Assembly: GCA_041907665.1 (NCBI GenBank)
Contig: JAYRGW010000007.1
Location: forward strand, 1-64,000
Origin: JAAYUD01 sp041907665
Lineage (GTDB): Bacteria; Bacteroidota; Bacteroidia; Bacteroidales; Bacteroidaceae
Length of the DNA: 64,000 nucleotides
Direction: 5' to 3'
A program made the translations under genes and the position numbers. The notes beneath the pieces were generated by a model. That model saw nothing but the letters and a program-made list of their open reading frames with translations. It was not told the origin of the DNA and searched no databases. Numbering within the stretch: position 1 is the stretch's first letter; every line of letters begins with the position of its first letter. Positions 43,925 to 53,456 of the stretch are shown piece after piece.

Positions 43925-45538
43925 CTATTTATACATTTTCTCTCTGATCTCTTTGATGTGATCTGAAGTAATATATTCGTCATATTCCATCATCTTATCG
44001 ATAATACCGTTGGGCGTTAATTCGATAATTCGATTTGCAACAGTTTCTATCATTTCGTGGTCATGCGAAGAGAAAAGTATGACACCTTTATATGTCTTCA
44101 AGTTGTTGTTGAATGCCTGAATAGATTCCAAATCCAAATGATTGGTAGGTGTATCTAGAATCAAGCAATTTGCATTTTTCAATTGCATTCTAGCTATCAT
44201 ACAACGCATCTTCTCTCCACCCGATAGCACGCTGGCTTTTTTCAAAACTTCTTCGCCTGAAAACAGCATCCTTCCTAAAAATCCTTTAATGTAGACTTCG
44301 TTTCCTTCTCCAAACTGACTAAGCCAGTCGATCAGGTTGAGGTCTGTATTGAAAAATGCCGTATTGTCAAGAGGTAAATATGCTGTCGTAATAGTAACTC
44401 CCCAATCGTATGTACCTGCGTCGGCTTTCATATTGCCATTGATAATCTCAAAAAAGGATGTCATCGCACGCGGGTCGTGAGAAATGAAGATGATTTTATC
44501 TCCTTTCTCTGCGGTGAAGTTTACATTATCAAACAATACAGTACCGTCATCAGAAACTTTTTTCAAGCCTTTTACTTCCAATATCTGGTTACCGGGCTCT
44601 CTATCCATACTAAAGATTATACCTGGATATTTGCGCGAAGAAGGTTGTATGTCTGCAACGTTAAGTTTCTCCAACATTTTCTTGCGGCTAGTAGTCTGTT
44701 TACTTTTTGCCACATTGGCACTGAAACGACGGATAAACTCTTCCAGTTCCTTTCGCTTTTCATCGGCTTTCTGCTTCTGGTTCTGCTGTTGACGCAGTGC
44801 CAACTGGCTCGATTCATACCAAAAACTATAGTTGCCCGAAAACATTGTGACTTTATTGTAGTCTATATCGATCGTATGAGTAGATACCGCATCAAGGAAG
44901 TGTCTGTCGTGGCTTACTACTAATACGGTATGTTCAAAATTTGCTAAATAATCTTCGAGCCATGTAACGGTCTCCATATCCAAGTCATTAGTAGGCTCAT
45001 CGAGTAGTAAGTTGTCAGGATTGCCGAATAGAGCTTGTGCCAATAAGACACGCACCTTTTCTTTATTACTTAATTCGCCCATCAAAAGTCCGTGTTTTGC
45101 TTCTTTAATACCGAGGCCACTCAATAATGTTGCAGCATCATTTTCGGCATTGTATCCATCCATCTCGGAGAATTGTTCTTCTAATTCGGCAACCTTTATA
45201 CCGTCTTCTTCACTAAAATCTGCTTTAGAGTAAAGTTCTTCCCGACGTTTCATGATGTCCCATAACACAGAATGCCCCATTAGGACTGTATCTAGTACTG
45301 TAAATGCATCAAATTTAAAGTGATCCTGGCTTAAAACAGAAAGACGTTCACCCGGTCCTAGCGTTATAAGTCCTTTAGATGGGTCCAATTCACCTGAAAT
45401 AGCTTTTAATAAGGTAGACTTACCAGCGCCATTAGCACCGATGACACCATAACAATTGCCATTTGTAAATTTTAGGTTTACATCTTTAAATAATACTCTC
45501 TTTCCAAATTGAATCGCTAAATCAGAAACTGTTATCAT
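43925..45538 (-). CDS. ABC-F family ATPase with an asymmetric, half-degenerate ATP site pair
   Basis: A soluble ribosome-associated type ABC-F protein (537 residues) without membrane spans. The first nucleotide-binding domain has an intact Walker A GANGAGKSTL and Walker B LLLDEPTNDLD, but its signature reads LSNKEKVR rather than LSGGE. The second has an intact signature LSGGEKMR, but its Walker A position reads ISHDPRAMTS, and the catalytic glutamate is threonine (LILDTPTNHLD). The basic ABC-F linker is present (about 230-320). Start at ATG 45538, just after a TACCTTTG element. Roles in translation or antibiotic protection are family inference only. Confidence 0.9.
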   Translation of the reverse strand: MITVSDLAIQFGKRVLFKDVNLKFTNGNCYGVIGANGAGKSTLLKAISGELDPSKGLITLGPGERLSVLSQDHFKFDAFTVLDTVLMGHSVLWDIMKRREELYSKADFSEEDGIKVAELEEQFSEMDGYNAENDAATLLSGLGIKEAKHGLLMGELSNKEKVRVLLAQALFGNPDNLLLDEPTNDLDMETVTWLEDYLANFEHTVLVVSHDRHFLDAVSTHTIDIDYNKVTMFSGNYSFWYESSQLALRQQQNQKQKADEKRKELEEFIRRFSANVAKSKQTTSRKKMLEKLNVADIQPSSRKYPGIIFSMDREPGNQILEVKGLKKVSDDGTVLFDNVNFTAEKGDKIIFISHDPRAMTSFFEIINGNMKADAGTYDWGVTITTAYLPLDNTAFFNTDLNLIDWLSQFGEGNEVYIKGFLGRMLFSGEEVLKKASVLSGGEKMRCMIARMQLKNANCLILDTPTNHLDLESIQAFNNNLKTYKGVILFSSHDHEMIETVANRIIELTPNGIIDKMMEYDEYITSDHIKEIREKMYK

Positions 45539-45561
45539 TCTATATCTTCTTAAATTTTGCG

Positions 45562-45569
45562 CAAAGGTA
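45562..45569 (-). promoter_or_regulatory. TAnnTTTG -7 element for the ABC-F gene
   Basis: TACCTTTG on the minus strand, 24 bases upstream of the ATG at 45538, which argues against the longer in-frame extension to 45646. Confidence 0.65.
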
Positions 45570-45750
45570 CGAATTATTTTGGTATAAAAAGGTATCACAC
45601 AGAACTTATCTTCTAATGTTTTAACCTCCCTTTTGAAATAAGCCAAATGGCTATGACGTATTTTATATGCTATTTGAAAGAAATCAACACAACAACGTTT
45701 CTGCTTTAAAGTAAGTAGCGTTTGCTTTTTCTCTAATCAATCCAATTATT

Positions 45751-45758
45751 TATATTTG
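45751..45758 (+). promoter_or_regulatory. TAnnTTTG element, distal candidate for grpE-dnaJ
   Basis: TATATTTG, 103 bases upstream of the ATG at 45861. A second candidate sits closer, so grpE may have two start sites. Nothing else is seen in the 322-bp interval between the ABC-F gene and grpE. Confidence 0.4.
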
Positions 45759-45794
45759 CCCAATTATTATGGTAAGAGTCTCAATTTATTTATC

Positions 45795-45802
45795 TATTTT
45801 TG
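45795..45802 (+). promoter_or_regulatory. TAnnTTTG element, proximal candidate for grpE-dnaJ
   Basis: TATTTTTG, 59 bases upstream of the ATG at 45861. No heat-shock operator (CIRCE) is visible. Confidence 0.5.
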
Positions 45803-45860
45803 CAAAATATAATATTTAAATTCCGCTAGTGGCAAAGTTATTGTTTGATAATTTAAAACG

Positions 45861-46592
45861 ATGAATATAAAAAATATATTTAGAAATATGGATTCAAAAG
45901 AAAAAAGGACAACCACTTCGAGTGATGAAAAATGCACTGAAGCAAAACAAACTGTGCAACAAAATACTGCTCAGGATAGTTCAGAGCAGAAGAATGCTTC
46001 GGAAGCAGACAAAAAGACTGATGAAAAGAATAAATGCCAGCATTCTGAAGATAACTCACCAGAAAATAATAAAGAAGATAACGCTGAAGAGGAAAACGCT
46101 CCCAACGAAAAGGAGCCTTTGACTAAAGAAGAAGAACTGACAAAACAGCTTGAATCGCTACAAAAAGAATTGGACGAAGACAAAGATAGGTATTTGCGTC
46201 TGGCTGCGGAATTTGATAATTATCGCCGCCGCACGATGAAAGAAAAGACAGAGCTTATATTGAATGGCTCTGAAAAATGCATAAACAGCATACTGCCTGT
46301 ACTAGATGACTTGGAGAGAGCTTTGGCGAACATGCAAAAAACTGAAGATATAAAGGCTATAAATGAAGGTATTGAACTGATATATAATAAATTTGTTCAG
46401 ATATTAAGTTCTATTGGAGTAAAAGAAATAGAAACGCTAGACAAGGCTCTTGATACCGATTATCATGAGGCAATAGCTCTTGTTCCTGTTCAGGACGAAA
46501 GTCAGAAGGGGAAAATTATCGATTGCACTCAGAAAGGGTATATACTAAATGAGAAAGTAATTCGCCATGCAAAGGTGGTGATAGGACAATAA
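45861..46592 (+). CDS. grpE: GrpE nucleotide exchange factor
   Basis: Nucleotide exchange factor for DnaK (243 residues). Residues 1-95 are a low-complexity, strongly charged extension (runs of Glu, Lys, Asn), longer than in E. coli GrpE; the coiled coil and core follow (DRYLRLAAEFDNYRRRTMKEK), ending in the beta domain (ILNEKVIRHAKVVIGQ). dnaJ starts six bases downstream. ATG 45861 or the in-frame ATG at 45888 may be the start. Confidence 0.94.
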   Translation: MNIKNIFRNMDSKEKRTTTSSDEKCTEAKQTVQQNTAQDSSEQKNASEADKKTDEKNKCQHSEDNSPENNKEDNAEEENAPNEKEPLTKEEELTKQLESLQKELDEDKDRYLRLAAEFDNYRRRTMKEKTELILNGSEKCINSILPVLDDLERALANMQKTEDIKAINEGIELIYNKFVQILSSIGVKEIETLDKALDTDYHEAIALVPVQDESQKGKIIDCTQKGYILNEKVIRHAKVVIGQ

Positions 46593-46598
46593 TACATT

Positions 46599-47795
46599 AT
46601 GGCTGAAAAAAGAGATTATTATGAAGTGTTGGAAGTTAGCAAAACTGCCACACAAGATGAGATAAAGAAGGCATACCGCAAAAAGGCTATTCAGTACCAT
46701 CCCGATCGCAATCCGGGTGATAAAGTTGCCGAAGGAAAATTCAAAGAGGCCGCAGAAGCTTATGAAGTTTTGAGCGATCCTCAGAAACGTGCCCAATATG
46801 ATCAATTCGGTTTTGCTGGAGTAAGCGGAGCTGCTGGCAATGGTGGACCGTTCGGTGGAGGATTCAGCGGCGGCAGTATGTCTATGGATGATATCTTCTC
46901 AATGTTTGGTGATATTTTTGGCGGTCACGAAGGAGGTTTCGGTAGCGGTTTCGGCGGCTTTGGTGGATTCGGCGGGGGACGTAGCAACTCTTCGCAACAA
47001 CGAATGTTCCGCGGTTCAGATCTTCGTGTTAAAGTAAAACTAAACTTGCAGGAAGTATCAAAAGGAGTTGAAAAGAAATTCAAATTAAAAAAATATGTAC
47101 CTTGCTCTCATTGTAATGGCAGTGGAGCAGAAGGTTCAGGTGGCACGGAGACTTGTCCTACTTGTCACGGAAGCGGTACGGTAATTCGGAATCAGCAGAC
47201 TATTTTGGGAACGATGCAGACCCGAACAAATTGTCCACAATGTGGAGGTGAGGGCAAAATCATCAAGAATAAGTGCAAAGTCTGCGGTGGAGATGGAATA
47301 GTATACGGTGAAGAAGTTGTGACAGTAAAAATACCGGCAGGTGTAGGAAAGGGAATGCAGTTTTCGATGACCGGAAAAGGCAATGCAGGAAAACATAACG
47401 GTATTTCAGGAGACTTGATTATAGCCATTGACGAAGAGCCCAACGCAGAGCTCGTAAGAGATGGGAATAACGTAGTATATAACTTATTACTTAGTTTCCC
47501 AACTGCTGCTATAGGTGGTAATGTAGAAATACCAACGATCGACGGGCATGCCAAAGTAAAGATCGAGCCTGGAACTCAACCAGGAAAAGTACTTCGTTTA
47601 AGAGGTAAAGGTATTCCTGATGTGAATGGATATGGAACCGGAGATTTGCTGGTCAATGTCAGTATTTATGTTCCTGAAAACTTGAATCGGGATGAAAAAG
47701 AAGCATTGGAAAGAATGGAAGCATCCAATAACTTTAAACCGACTTCTTCGGTGAAAGAAAAGATTTTTCAGAAATTTCGCAGCTGGTTCGATTGA
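46599..47795 (+). CDS. dnaJ: Chaperone DnaJ
   Basis: Hsp40 co-chaperone of DnaK (398 residues). J domain with HPD (QYHPDRNPGD), Gly/Phe-rich linker (about 75-130), a zinc-binding domain with four CxxCxGxG repeats (CSHCNGSG, CPTCHGSG, CPQCGGEG, CKVCGGDG), and substrate-binding C-terminal domains. It is co-transcribed with grpE; dnaK is not in the window. Confidence 0.97.
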   Translation: MAEKRDYYEVLEVSKTATQDEIKKAYRKKAIQYHPDRNPGDKVAEGKFKEAAEAYEVLSDPQKRAQYDQFGFAGVSGAAGNGGPFGGGFSGGSMSMDDIFSMFGDIFGGHEGGFGSGFGGFGGFGGGRSNSSQQRMFRGSDLRVKVKLNLQEVSKGVEKKFKLKKYVPCSHCNGSGAEGSGGTETCPTCHGSGTVIRNQQTILGTMQTRTNCPQCGGEGKIIKNKCKVCGGDGIVYGEEVVTVKIPAGVGKGMQFSMTGKGNAGKHNGISGDLIIAIDEEPNAELVRDGNNVVYNLLLSFPTAAIGGNVEIPTIDGHAKVKIEPGTQPGKVLRLRGKGIPDVNGYGTGDLLVNVSIYVPENLNRDEKEALERMEASNNFKPTSSVKEKIFQKFRSWFD

Positions 47796-47830
47796 TTGAA
47801 AGATTGAGAAAATCTGTTTGTTCTAATAAT

Positions 47831-47869
47831 ATAATAAAGCCGACCTCGTAGTGAAGTCGGCTTTATTAT
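47831..47869. terminator. Bidirectional terminator hairpin
   Basis: ATAATAAAGCCGAC (47831-47844) pairs perfectly with 47856-47869, followed by TTTTTT; placed between convergent dnaJ and the GH92 gene. Confidence 0.9.
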
Positions 47870-47916
47870 TTTTTATTTTGGTTATATCTTTTCTTTTGGA
47901 TAAAGAAAGAACTATG

Positions 47917-50190
47917 CTAATGCTTGCTTTTTAAGTCGAAATTCAGCACATGAGTATTCATCAACTTCTTGTGAGAAATTCTATATGATGAGAATTCCTT
48001 ATTATCCAAAGTTATTTTGTCAATGTAGAGGTCATCCGCTTTTTTTCTATTAGCTTTTATTATCAAATCCCCATTAGGATAATATTTCTTATTCAAATGA
48101 ATAGTGACTCTATCAAAAGTCGGGGTTGTAAGCGTATAATAAGGTGAACTCGGACAATCGGGGTAAAGTCCCATCATTGAAAAGACCACCCATGCAGACA
48201 TTGTCCCAGTATCATCGTTACCTGATATCCCATCCGGTTTATCCGAGTAATATTTCTTCATCAGGCGTTGCACTTGGTATTGTGTTCGCCACTCCTCTCC
48301 CTTAAAGTAACTGAACAAGTATGGATAAGCAATATCCGGTTCATTGGCAGGATCATACAAATCATTATCAAATACGTATTGCAGCTTTTGCACAAAAGGT
48401 TTGCTACCACCCATCAATTTAGCAAGTCCCGGTACATCAAATGGCACGTAGAATGTATAATTCCAAGCACTACCTTCGTGAAACCCTGGGGCATTAGAAA
48501 AATTAGCACCTGCTTTCGCATCGAAAGGTTTGTAGAAATTACCATCTTTATTGATAGGTCGAAGCGTACCCGATTCTTTAGAATAATAGTGCTTATAACC
48601 CATTGATTGTTTCATAAAACGTTTGGCATCTGCTTTGTGACCCAAAGAGTCAGCAATGACAGAGAGCGCATTGTCTGCCACATAATATTCCAATGCATGA
48701 GATACTGAGTTGTCTCCCGAAAGATCGCCTGAAAAGACGCCCAAAGGAATATATCCTTTCATAAGGTATGGGTCAATATCAGGACGTTGTTTATTTGCAA
48801 CAGCAGGAGTTGTTGCTGACTTTATGAACGCTTTATAAGCCGTCTCAATATCAAAATCACGTAATCCTTTAACCCATGTATCAACGATTGTTGGAATTGA
48901 AGGGTCTCCTTCCATAGTGAAAGTTTCTCTCCCAAAAAGTTCCCATTTTGGCAACCATCCCCATTCTTTGTACATATCGATCATTGAGCGCACCATTTCC
49001 GTTTGTTTTTCCGGATAGGCTAGCGTCATTAACTGACTCAGATTACGATAGGTATCCCACAATGAAAAGACCGTATAACGGTTACCTTTAGTATTACCTA
49101 TTTCATAACTTTCCATCTTGGGATAATCACCGTTTACATCTTGCAATATGTTGGGATGAATCTGTGTATGATAGAGCGCTGTATAGAATATCCTTTTTTG
49201 TGCTTCGCTTCCTCCCTCTACAGATATACGATTCAAGCAAGATTCCCATGATGATTGTGCCGATGCAAGTACTTTATTAAAATTGAATTCAGGCTGTTCT
49301 ACATCCAAATTCTTTCGAGCATTTTCTGTTGATACAAATGATACTCCTATTTGTACTTCAATTTGTTCACCTTCAGAACAGTCATAGCTGAAGTAATAAC
49401 CTACATCATCGCCAGCCAATTCTTTACCGTAATGTTTATATAGTTTATAGTTTCCATCATCCGGATCCCAGTCGGCTTCTACTCCATGTTTTAATGGCTG
49501 CTTTTTCCAGAAGCCACATTCAACAGGCTTTTTAGATACACGCATTACAAAATAGATAGGAAATACGGCTTGCGGATTATAGCAGAAAGTGCCGAGCAAT
49601 TTAGATCCTTCTATTTCTGTATCGCTCACACGACGTACCATAGCACCCGATTCGTTGGTCAATCCTTCGCCAAGATTGATAAGTATATGGCCTTTGCCTT
49701 TATGAAAAGTATAACGTTCGGCAGAAGTGCGTAGTGTTGATGTTACTTCGCATTGAATATCATATTTCGTCAATAAGTTGGAATAATAACCAGGTGTCGC
49801 TTTTTCTTCCTTGTATTCAGACCCGTAGCTGTGATAATCAACATTTAAATCACCCATTGTAGGCATTACCAACAATGTACCCATCTCGGGGCAACCTACT
49901 CCACTCAGAGTGACATGCGCAAACCCTGTGAAATATTTATTGGAGTACTCATATGGTGCCGACCACCAGCGAGCATCTTTATCATACTTATTAAGATCTG
50001 ATCCCATTACGTTGAAAGGGACGACAGACATAAGTCCGTTAGGACACACAGCACCGGGATTACAAACCGAGAAATTGGTTGTCCCAATGAAAGGATCAAC
50101 ATAATCTATTGTCCTCTTTTGCGCCTTAACTTCTCCCATACTCAACAGAAGAATGGCAATAAAATATATTTTGTATTTTATGGAATTCAT
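47917..50190 (-). CDS. Secreted GH92 alpha-mannosidase
   Basis: A calcium-dependent exo-alpha-mannosidase of GH92 (757 residues). Signal peptide MNSIKYKIYFIAILLLSMGEVKAQ; the mature N-terminus reads DYVDPFIGT; conserved segments include SLWDTYRNLSQLMTLAYPE, GVFSGDLSGDNSVS and GNDDTGTMSAWVVFSMMGLYP, the last carrying the catalytic-region acidic residues. It would trim alpha-linked mannose from N-glycans. It follows the B3/B4 gene by 12 bases, so it could be the last gene of the hpt-adk-obg run, an odd place for a glycan enzyme. Confidence 0.95.
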   Translation of the reverse strand: MNSIKYKIYFIAILLLSMGEVKAQKRTIDYVDPFIGTTNFSVCNPGAVCPNGLMSVVPFNVMGSDLNKYDKDARWWSAPYEYSNKYFTGFAHVTLSGVGCPEMGTLLVMPTMGDLNVDYHSYGSEYKEEKATPGYYSNLLTKYDIQCEVTSTLRTSAERYTFHKGKGHILINLGEGLTNESGAMVRRVSDTEIEGSKLLGTFCYNPQAVFPIYFVMRVSKKPVECGFWKKQPLKHGVEADWDPDDGNYKLYKHYGKELAGDDVGYYFSYDCSEGEQIEVQIGVSFVSTENARKNLDVEQPEFNFNKVLASAQSSWESCLNRISVEGGSEAQKRIFYTALYHTQIHPNILQDVNGDYPKMESYEIGNTKGNRYTVFSLWDTYRNLSQLMTLAYPEKQTEMVRSMIDMYKEWGWLPKWELFGRETFTMEGDPSIPTIVDTWVKGLRDFDIETAYKAFIKSATTPAVANKQRPDIDPYLMKGYIPLGVFSGDLSGDNSVSHALEYYVADNALSVIADSLGHKADAKRFMKQSMGYKHYYSKESGTLRPINKDGNFYKPFDAKAGANFSNAPGFHEGSAWNYTFYVPFDVPGLAKLMGGSKPFVQKLQYVFDNDLYDPANEPDIAYPYLFSYFKGEEWRTQYQVQRLMKKYYSDKPDGISGNDDTGTMSAWVVFSMMGLYPDCPSSPYYTLTTPTFDRVTIHLNKKYYPNGDLIIKANRKKADDLYIDKITLDNKEFSSYRISHKKLMNTHVLNFDLKSKH

Positions 50191-50202
50191 AAATATTATC
50201 TT

Positions 50203-50868
50203 TTACTTAAAGTAAATTGTTTCAAAGTCTTTACCATCAACATATTCAGCTACCATTTTTTGCATCATTTCTATGGCTTCAGGCAGATGTTTATCCCCAT
50301 CATAACCATTGATAATAGTCAGAATATGTTTGGTCGATACATCCATTTTTGTACGTTCATTGTCACTCGTTGGTGTTCCAATTCCTCCTATTGCATCACG
50401 ATATACAGGTAGATTCTCTATGTTCAGCATTCCCCTTCCAATGCCTTCGTATGGTTCTTCGCACCTGCCGATTCCCAATTCAATACGATTACCTTGAATT
50501 TTATCAGCATCGAATCCACCTATCGAATATCCCGTACGAAGAGAAACTAAATTCACCAAATCAACAAGAGTATCTATTTGATACAACTCCAGTCCACGAA
50601 GCAGACGCCTTCGTAGTGCTTCCGAAGATACTCTATATCTGGCTGGATCTTTTCCACATTTTTTATATCCATCACGAGTGGCAGCAATCGCCGGTTGTTG
50701 CTTTATATCTTCGATTTTTCCTGTGGACAACAGTGCTTTTGTGAAATCATTTATTTCTTTCCACAAAGCTTCACAATAAGTAGTATTATTTACTGAAGCA
50801 TAAAGAGCAACTCCACGAAAATCAGGACACTTATCTTTGAATACAGATGATACCGTTATTTCGAACAT
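50203..50868 (-). CDS. B3/B4 tRNA-binding domain protein
   Basis: A 221-residue stand-alone protein with the B3/B4 domain otherwise found in the beta subunit of phenylalanyl-tRNA synthetase. Typical segments are SSEALRRRLLRGLELYQIDTLVDLVNLVSL and GGFDADKIQGNRIELGIG. Stand-alone members may act in tRNA quality control, but this is inference. It overlaps pgeF by 13 bases. Confidence 0.85.
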   Translation of the reverse strand: MFEITVSSVFKDKCPDFRGVALYASVNNTTYCEALWKEINDFTKALLSTGKIEDIKQQPAIAATRDGYKKCGKDPARYRVSSEALRRRLLRGLELYQIDTLVDLVNLVSLRTGYSIGGFDADKIQGNRIELGIGRCEEPYEGIGRGMLNIENLPVYRDAIGGIGTPTSDNERTKMDVSTKHILTIINGYDGDKHLPEAIEMMQKMVAEYVDGKDFETIYFK

Positions 50869-51689
50869 GATACTGATTGGTTTATCATAATCCCCGACAA
50901 TATACGGCCGGAGTTTATTCCAAGCCGACGTGCCGAGAAAAAATCTTCATTATTTGTAAACGTACATATTTTTGAAACTTCTATTTGATTTTTCGGAACG
51001 CCAAAATTCTCGAGTTGCATCATATTAGCTTTCCACAAGTCTATATGATACTTACGAGTTGATTCTTCCCAAATAGAAATCTGCGACATCGGAAATTCTG
51101 CTTTTTCGAAAGCATCGTAAACTTCCTCTCCTACCTCAAATGAATCGATAGAAATACTTGGCCCTATAGCAGCATAGATTTCACGACCTTCTGTACCATA
51201 GACTTGACTCATCTGTTCTAAAGAAAGCGAAAGTATACGTTGAACCGTACCACGCCAACCCGAATGTATAGCAGCTACGACTTGATGTCGTCTGTCATAC
51301 AATAAAATGGGTACACAGTCTGCCGTCGAAACACAAACGGCATAGCCTGGTATATCAGTACAAATAGCATCAATACCCCGAAGTTGTTCTTCCTGTGCCT
51401 CTTTTGATAAATCAAGAAAACCGCTATCTATGATCTTCATTTTTACTCCATGTACCTGACGGGGACGAAACAACCCTTTCGGTTTTTGAGAAAGCGAAGA
51501 TTTGAGCTTTTCGAGGTTCTTCTCTACTGTTTGCACATTGTCACCGCTATAAGGAGAAGGATTAAATGTAGCGTATTTTCCTTTACTATAGCCACCATGC
51601 CGTGATGTTACAAAATCAGTTATGTTTTTGCAGAATGGCTCATAAAGATCAAACTTCCAGATACTTTTATCAAAGCAAGCAGGTCTCAT
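50856..51689 (-). CDS. pgeF: Peptidoglycan editing factor / multicopper-polyphenol oxidase-like protein (YfiH family)
   Basis: A 277-residue purine nucleosidase/editing-factor family protein (LACC1-like). The metal/nucleophile triad is visible: VSTADCVPILLYD (Cys), IHSGWRGT (His) and the N-terminal histidine in TSRHGGYS. It overlaps the 3' end of obg by four bases (ATGA). Confidence 0.9.
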   Translation of the reverse strand: MRPACFDKSIWKFDLYEPFCKNITDFVTSRHGGYSKGKYATFNPSPYSGDNVQTVEKNLEKLKSSLSQKPKGLFRPRQVHGVKMKIIDSGFLDLSKEAQEEQLRGIDAICTDIPGYAVCVSTADCVPILLYDRRHQVVAAIHSGWRGTVQRILSLSLEQMSQVYGTEGREIYAAIGPSISIDSFEVGEEVYDAFEKAEFPMSQISIWEESTRKYHIDLWKANMMQLENFGVPKNQIEVSKICTFTNNEDFFSARRLGINSGRILSGIMINQSVSCSK

Positions 51690-52849
51690 ACGTCTTGATT
51701 GGGCTCTTCTTCATATTCAAACTCAAATTCATCGTCATCACTGTCATTATTGTCATCAGTCAATAAATCTTGATCTTCACCCATCACTTTTAATTCTTCG
51801 GGCAATTTATCAATATCTTTGGATTGATGCACAATACTATTTTCCAAACGATTGGAGTCATCATTTAGCTCTTTCCATAAAATATCTTTCAACTCAGTTA
51901 TTCCCTGCTCCATCAATGATGAGATGAAAATATGAGGAACACCTTCAGGTAATGTTGGTTCTATTTCTGCAATGAGCTCTTCATCAAGCATATCGCTTTT
52001 GGTTATTGCCAGGACCCGCCCCTTGTCCAACATATCAGGATTGAACTTTTGGAGCTCGTTGAGTAATACTTTATATTCAGTAGCTATATCGTCAGCATCA
52101 GCAGGAACCATAAACAGTAACACTGAGTTGCGTTCTATATGTCTCAAAAAACGTAGTCCAAGACCTTTTCCATCACTCGCGCCTTCAATAATACCTGGGA
52201 TATCAGCCATTACAAACGATTTTCCATCGCGATAGGAAACGATTCCCAAATTTGGTTCAAGAGTTGTAAAAGGATAATCGGCTATTTTAGGACGAGCAGC
52301 CGATACGGTAGACAATAAGGTTGACTTTCCTGCATTTGGAAAGCCTACCAATCCTACATCTGCAAGTAATTTCAGTTCTAAAATCACTGTCATTTCTTGC
52401 ATTGGTTCACCTGGCTGCGCAAAGCGTGGAGCTTGCTGGGTTGCAGTCTTGAAAAAAGAATTTCCCTTACCTCCACGACCTCCTTGGAGTAGCACTATTT
52501 CTTGACCGTCTTCAGTAACATCACATAGATATTCACCGGTTTCGGCATTATAGGCTACTGTACCACAAGGTACTTCTATTATTTTATCATCGCCGTCGGC
52601 ACCGGTACTCGTGCTTTTACCGCCCGAGCCTCCATGTCCGGCAAAGATATGGCGGTCATATCGTAGATGGATGAGTGTCCAATAGTTTCGGTTGCCACGT
52701 AAGATTACATGTCCACCTCTTCCACCATTTCCTCCATCAGGACCACCCATCGGAATATATTTCACCCGCCGCATGTGAGTAGATCCCCTACCGCCCTTAC
52801 CTGAGCGGCAATGGATCTTCACATAATCCACAAAATTTGATTCCGGCAT
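51686..52849 (-). CDS. obg: GTPase ObgE/CgtA
   Basis: Ribosome-assembly GTPase (387 residues). A glycine-rich Obg domain at residues 1-160 (VKIHCRSGKGGRGS, GGNGGRGGHVIL) is followed by the G domain: G1 GFPNAGKSTLL, G2 YPFTTLEPN, G3 DIPGIIEGASDGKGLG, G4 TKSD. It ends in a highly acidic tail (DDNNDSDDDEFEFEYEEEP). adk lies immediately upstream (6-base gap). Confidence 0.96.
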   Translation of the reverse strand: MPESNFVDYVKIHCRSGKGGRGSTHMRRVKYIPMGGPDGGNGGRGGHVILRGNRNYWTLIHLRYDRHIFAGHGGSGGKSTSTGADGDDKIIEVPCGTVAYNAETGEYLCDVTEDGQEIVLLQGGRGGKGNSFFKTATQQAPRFAQPGEPMQEMTVILELKLLADVGLVGFPNAGKSTLLSTVSAARPKIADYPFTTLEPNLGIVSYRDGKSFVMADIPGIIEGASDGKGLGLRFLRHIERNSVLLFMVPADADDIATEYKVLLNELQKFNPDMLDKGRVLAITKSDMLDEELIAEIEPTLPEGVPHIFISSLMEQGITELKDILWKELNDDSNRLENSIVHQSKDIDKLPEELKVMGEDQDLLTDDNNDSDDDEFEFEYEEEPNQDV

Positions 52850-52855
52850 AATTAT

Positions 52856-53428
52856 TTATTTTTTAGAATCTATAGCTTCACAAATTGAATCGAATATTGA
52901 ATCGACTGTTCCAATACCTTTAATATATTGATATGTCCCCTCTTTTTTATAGAAATCTACCAACGGGGCCGTCTGAGTGTGATATACAACCAAACGTTTT
53001 TTTATAGTCTCTTCGTTATCGTCTGCGCGACCACTTTCTTTGCCTCTTAATATAAGCCGTTTCATTAACTCTTCTTCTGGAACTTCAAGATCAAGCATAA
53101 CTGTAATATCCTGATCGCGTTCTTTCAACATTGTCTGTAGAGCTTCTGCTTGAGGTATAGTGCGTGGAAAACCATCGAAAATAACACCTTTACTATCTTT
53201 GAAACTGTCGAGCACACTCGCCAATATCTTAATCATTAACTCATCAGGAATCAGCTGACCTTCATCTATATAACTTTTAGCCAATTTACCGAGTTCTGTT
53301 CCACCTTTAATTTCGCCCCGGAGGACATCGCCCGTCGAAATGTGATTAATTCCGTATTTTGCAACGATACGTTCGCTTTGTGTTCCCTTTCCTGAACCGG
53401 GAGCACCAAAAATTACAATATTCAACAT
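52856..53428 (-). CDS. adk: Adenylate kinase
   Basis: Phosphoryl transfer between ATP/AMP and ADP (190 residues). P-loop GAPGSGKGTQ; AMP-binding region (STGDVLRGEI, FDGFPRTIPQAE); a short LID (SGRADDNEETIKKRL) without zinc cysteines, the Bacteroidetes short form. Between hpt and obg on the minus strand. Confidence 0.97.
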   Translation of the reverse strand: MLNIVIFGAPGSGKGTQSERIVAKYGINHISTGDVLRGEIKGGTELGKLAKSYIDEGQLIPDELMIKILASVLDSFKDSKGVIFDGFPRTIPQAEALQTMLKERDQDITVMLDLEVPEEELMKRLILRGKESGRADDNEETIKKRLVVYHTQTAPLVDFYKKEGTYQYIKGIGTVDSIFDSICEAIDSKK

Positions 53429-53456
53429 TTTATTTTATATAATAAGATTTAAATAA

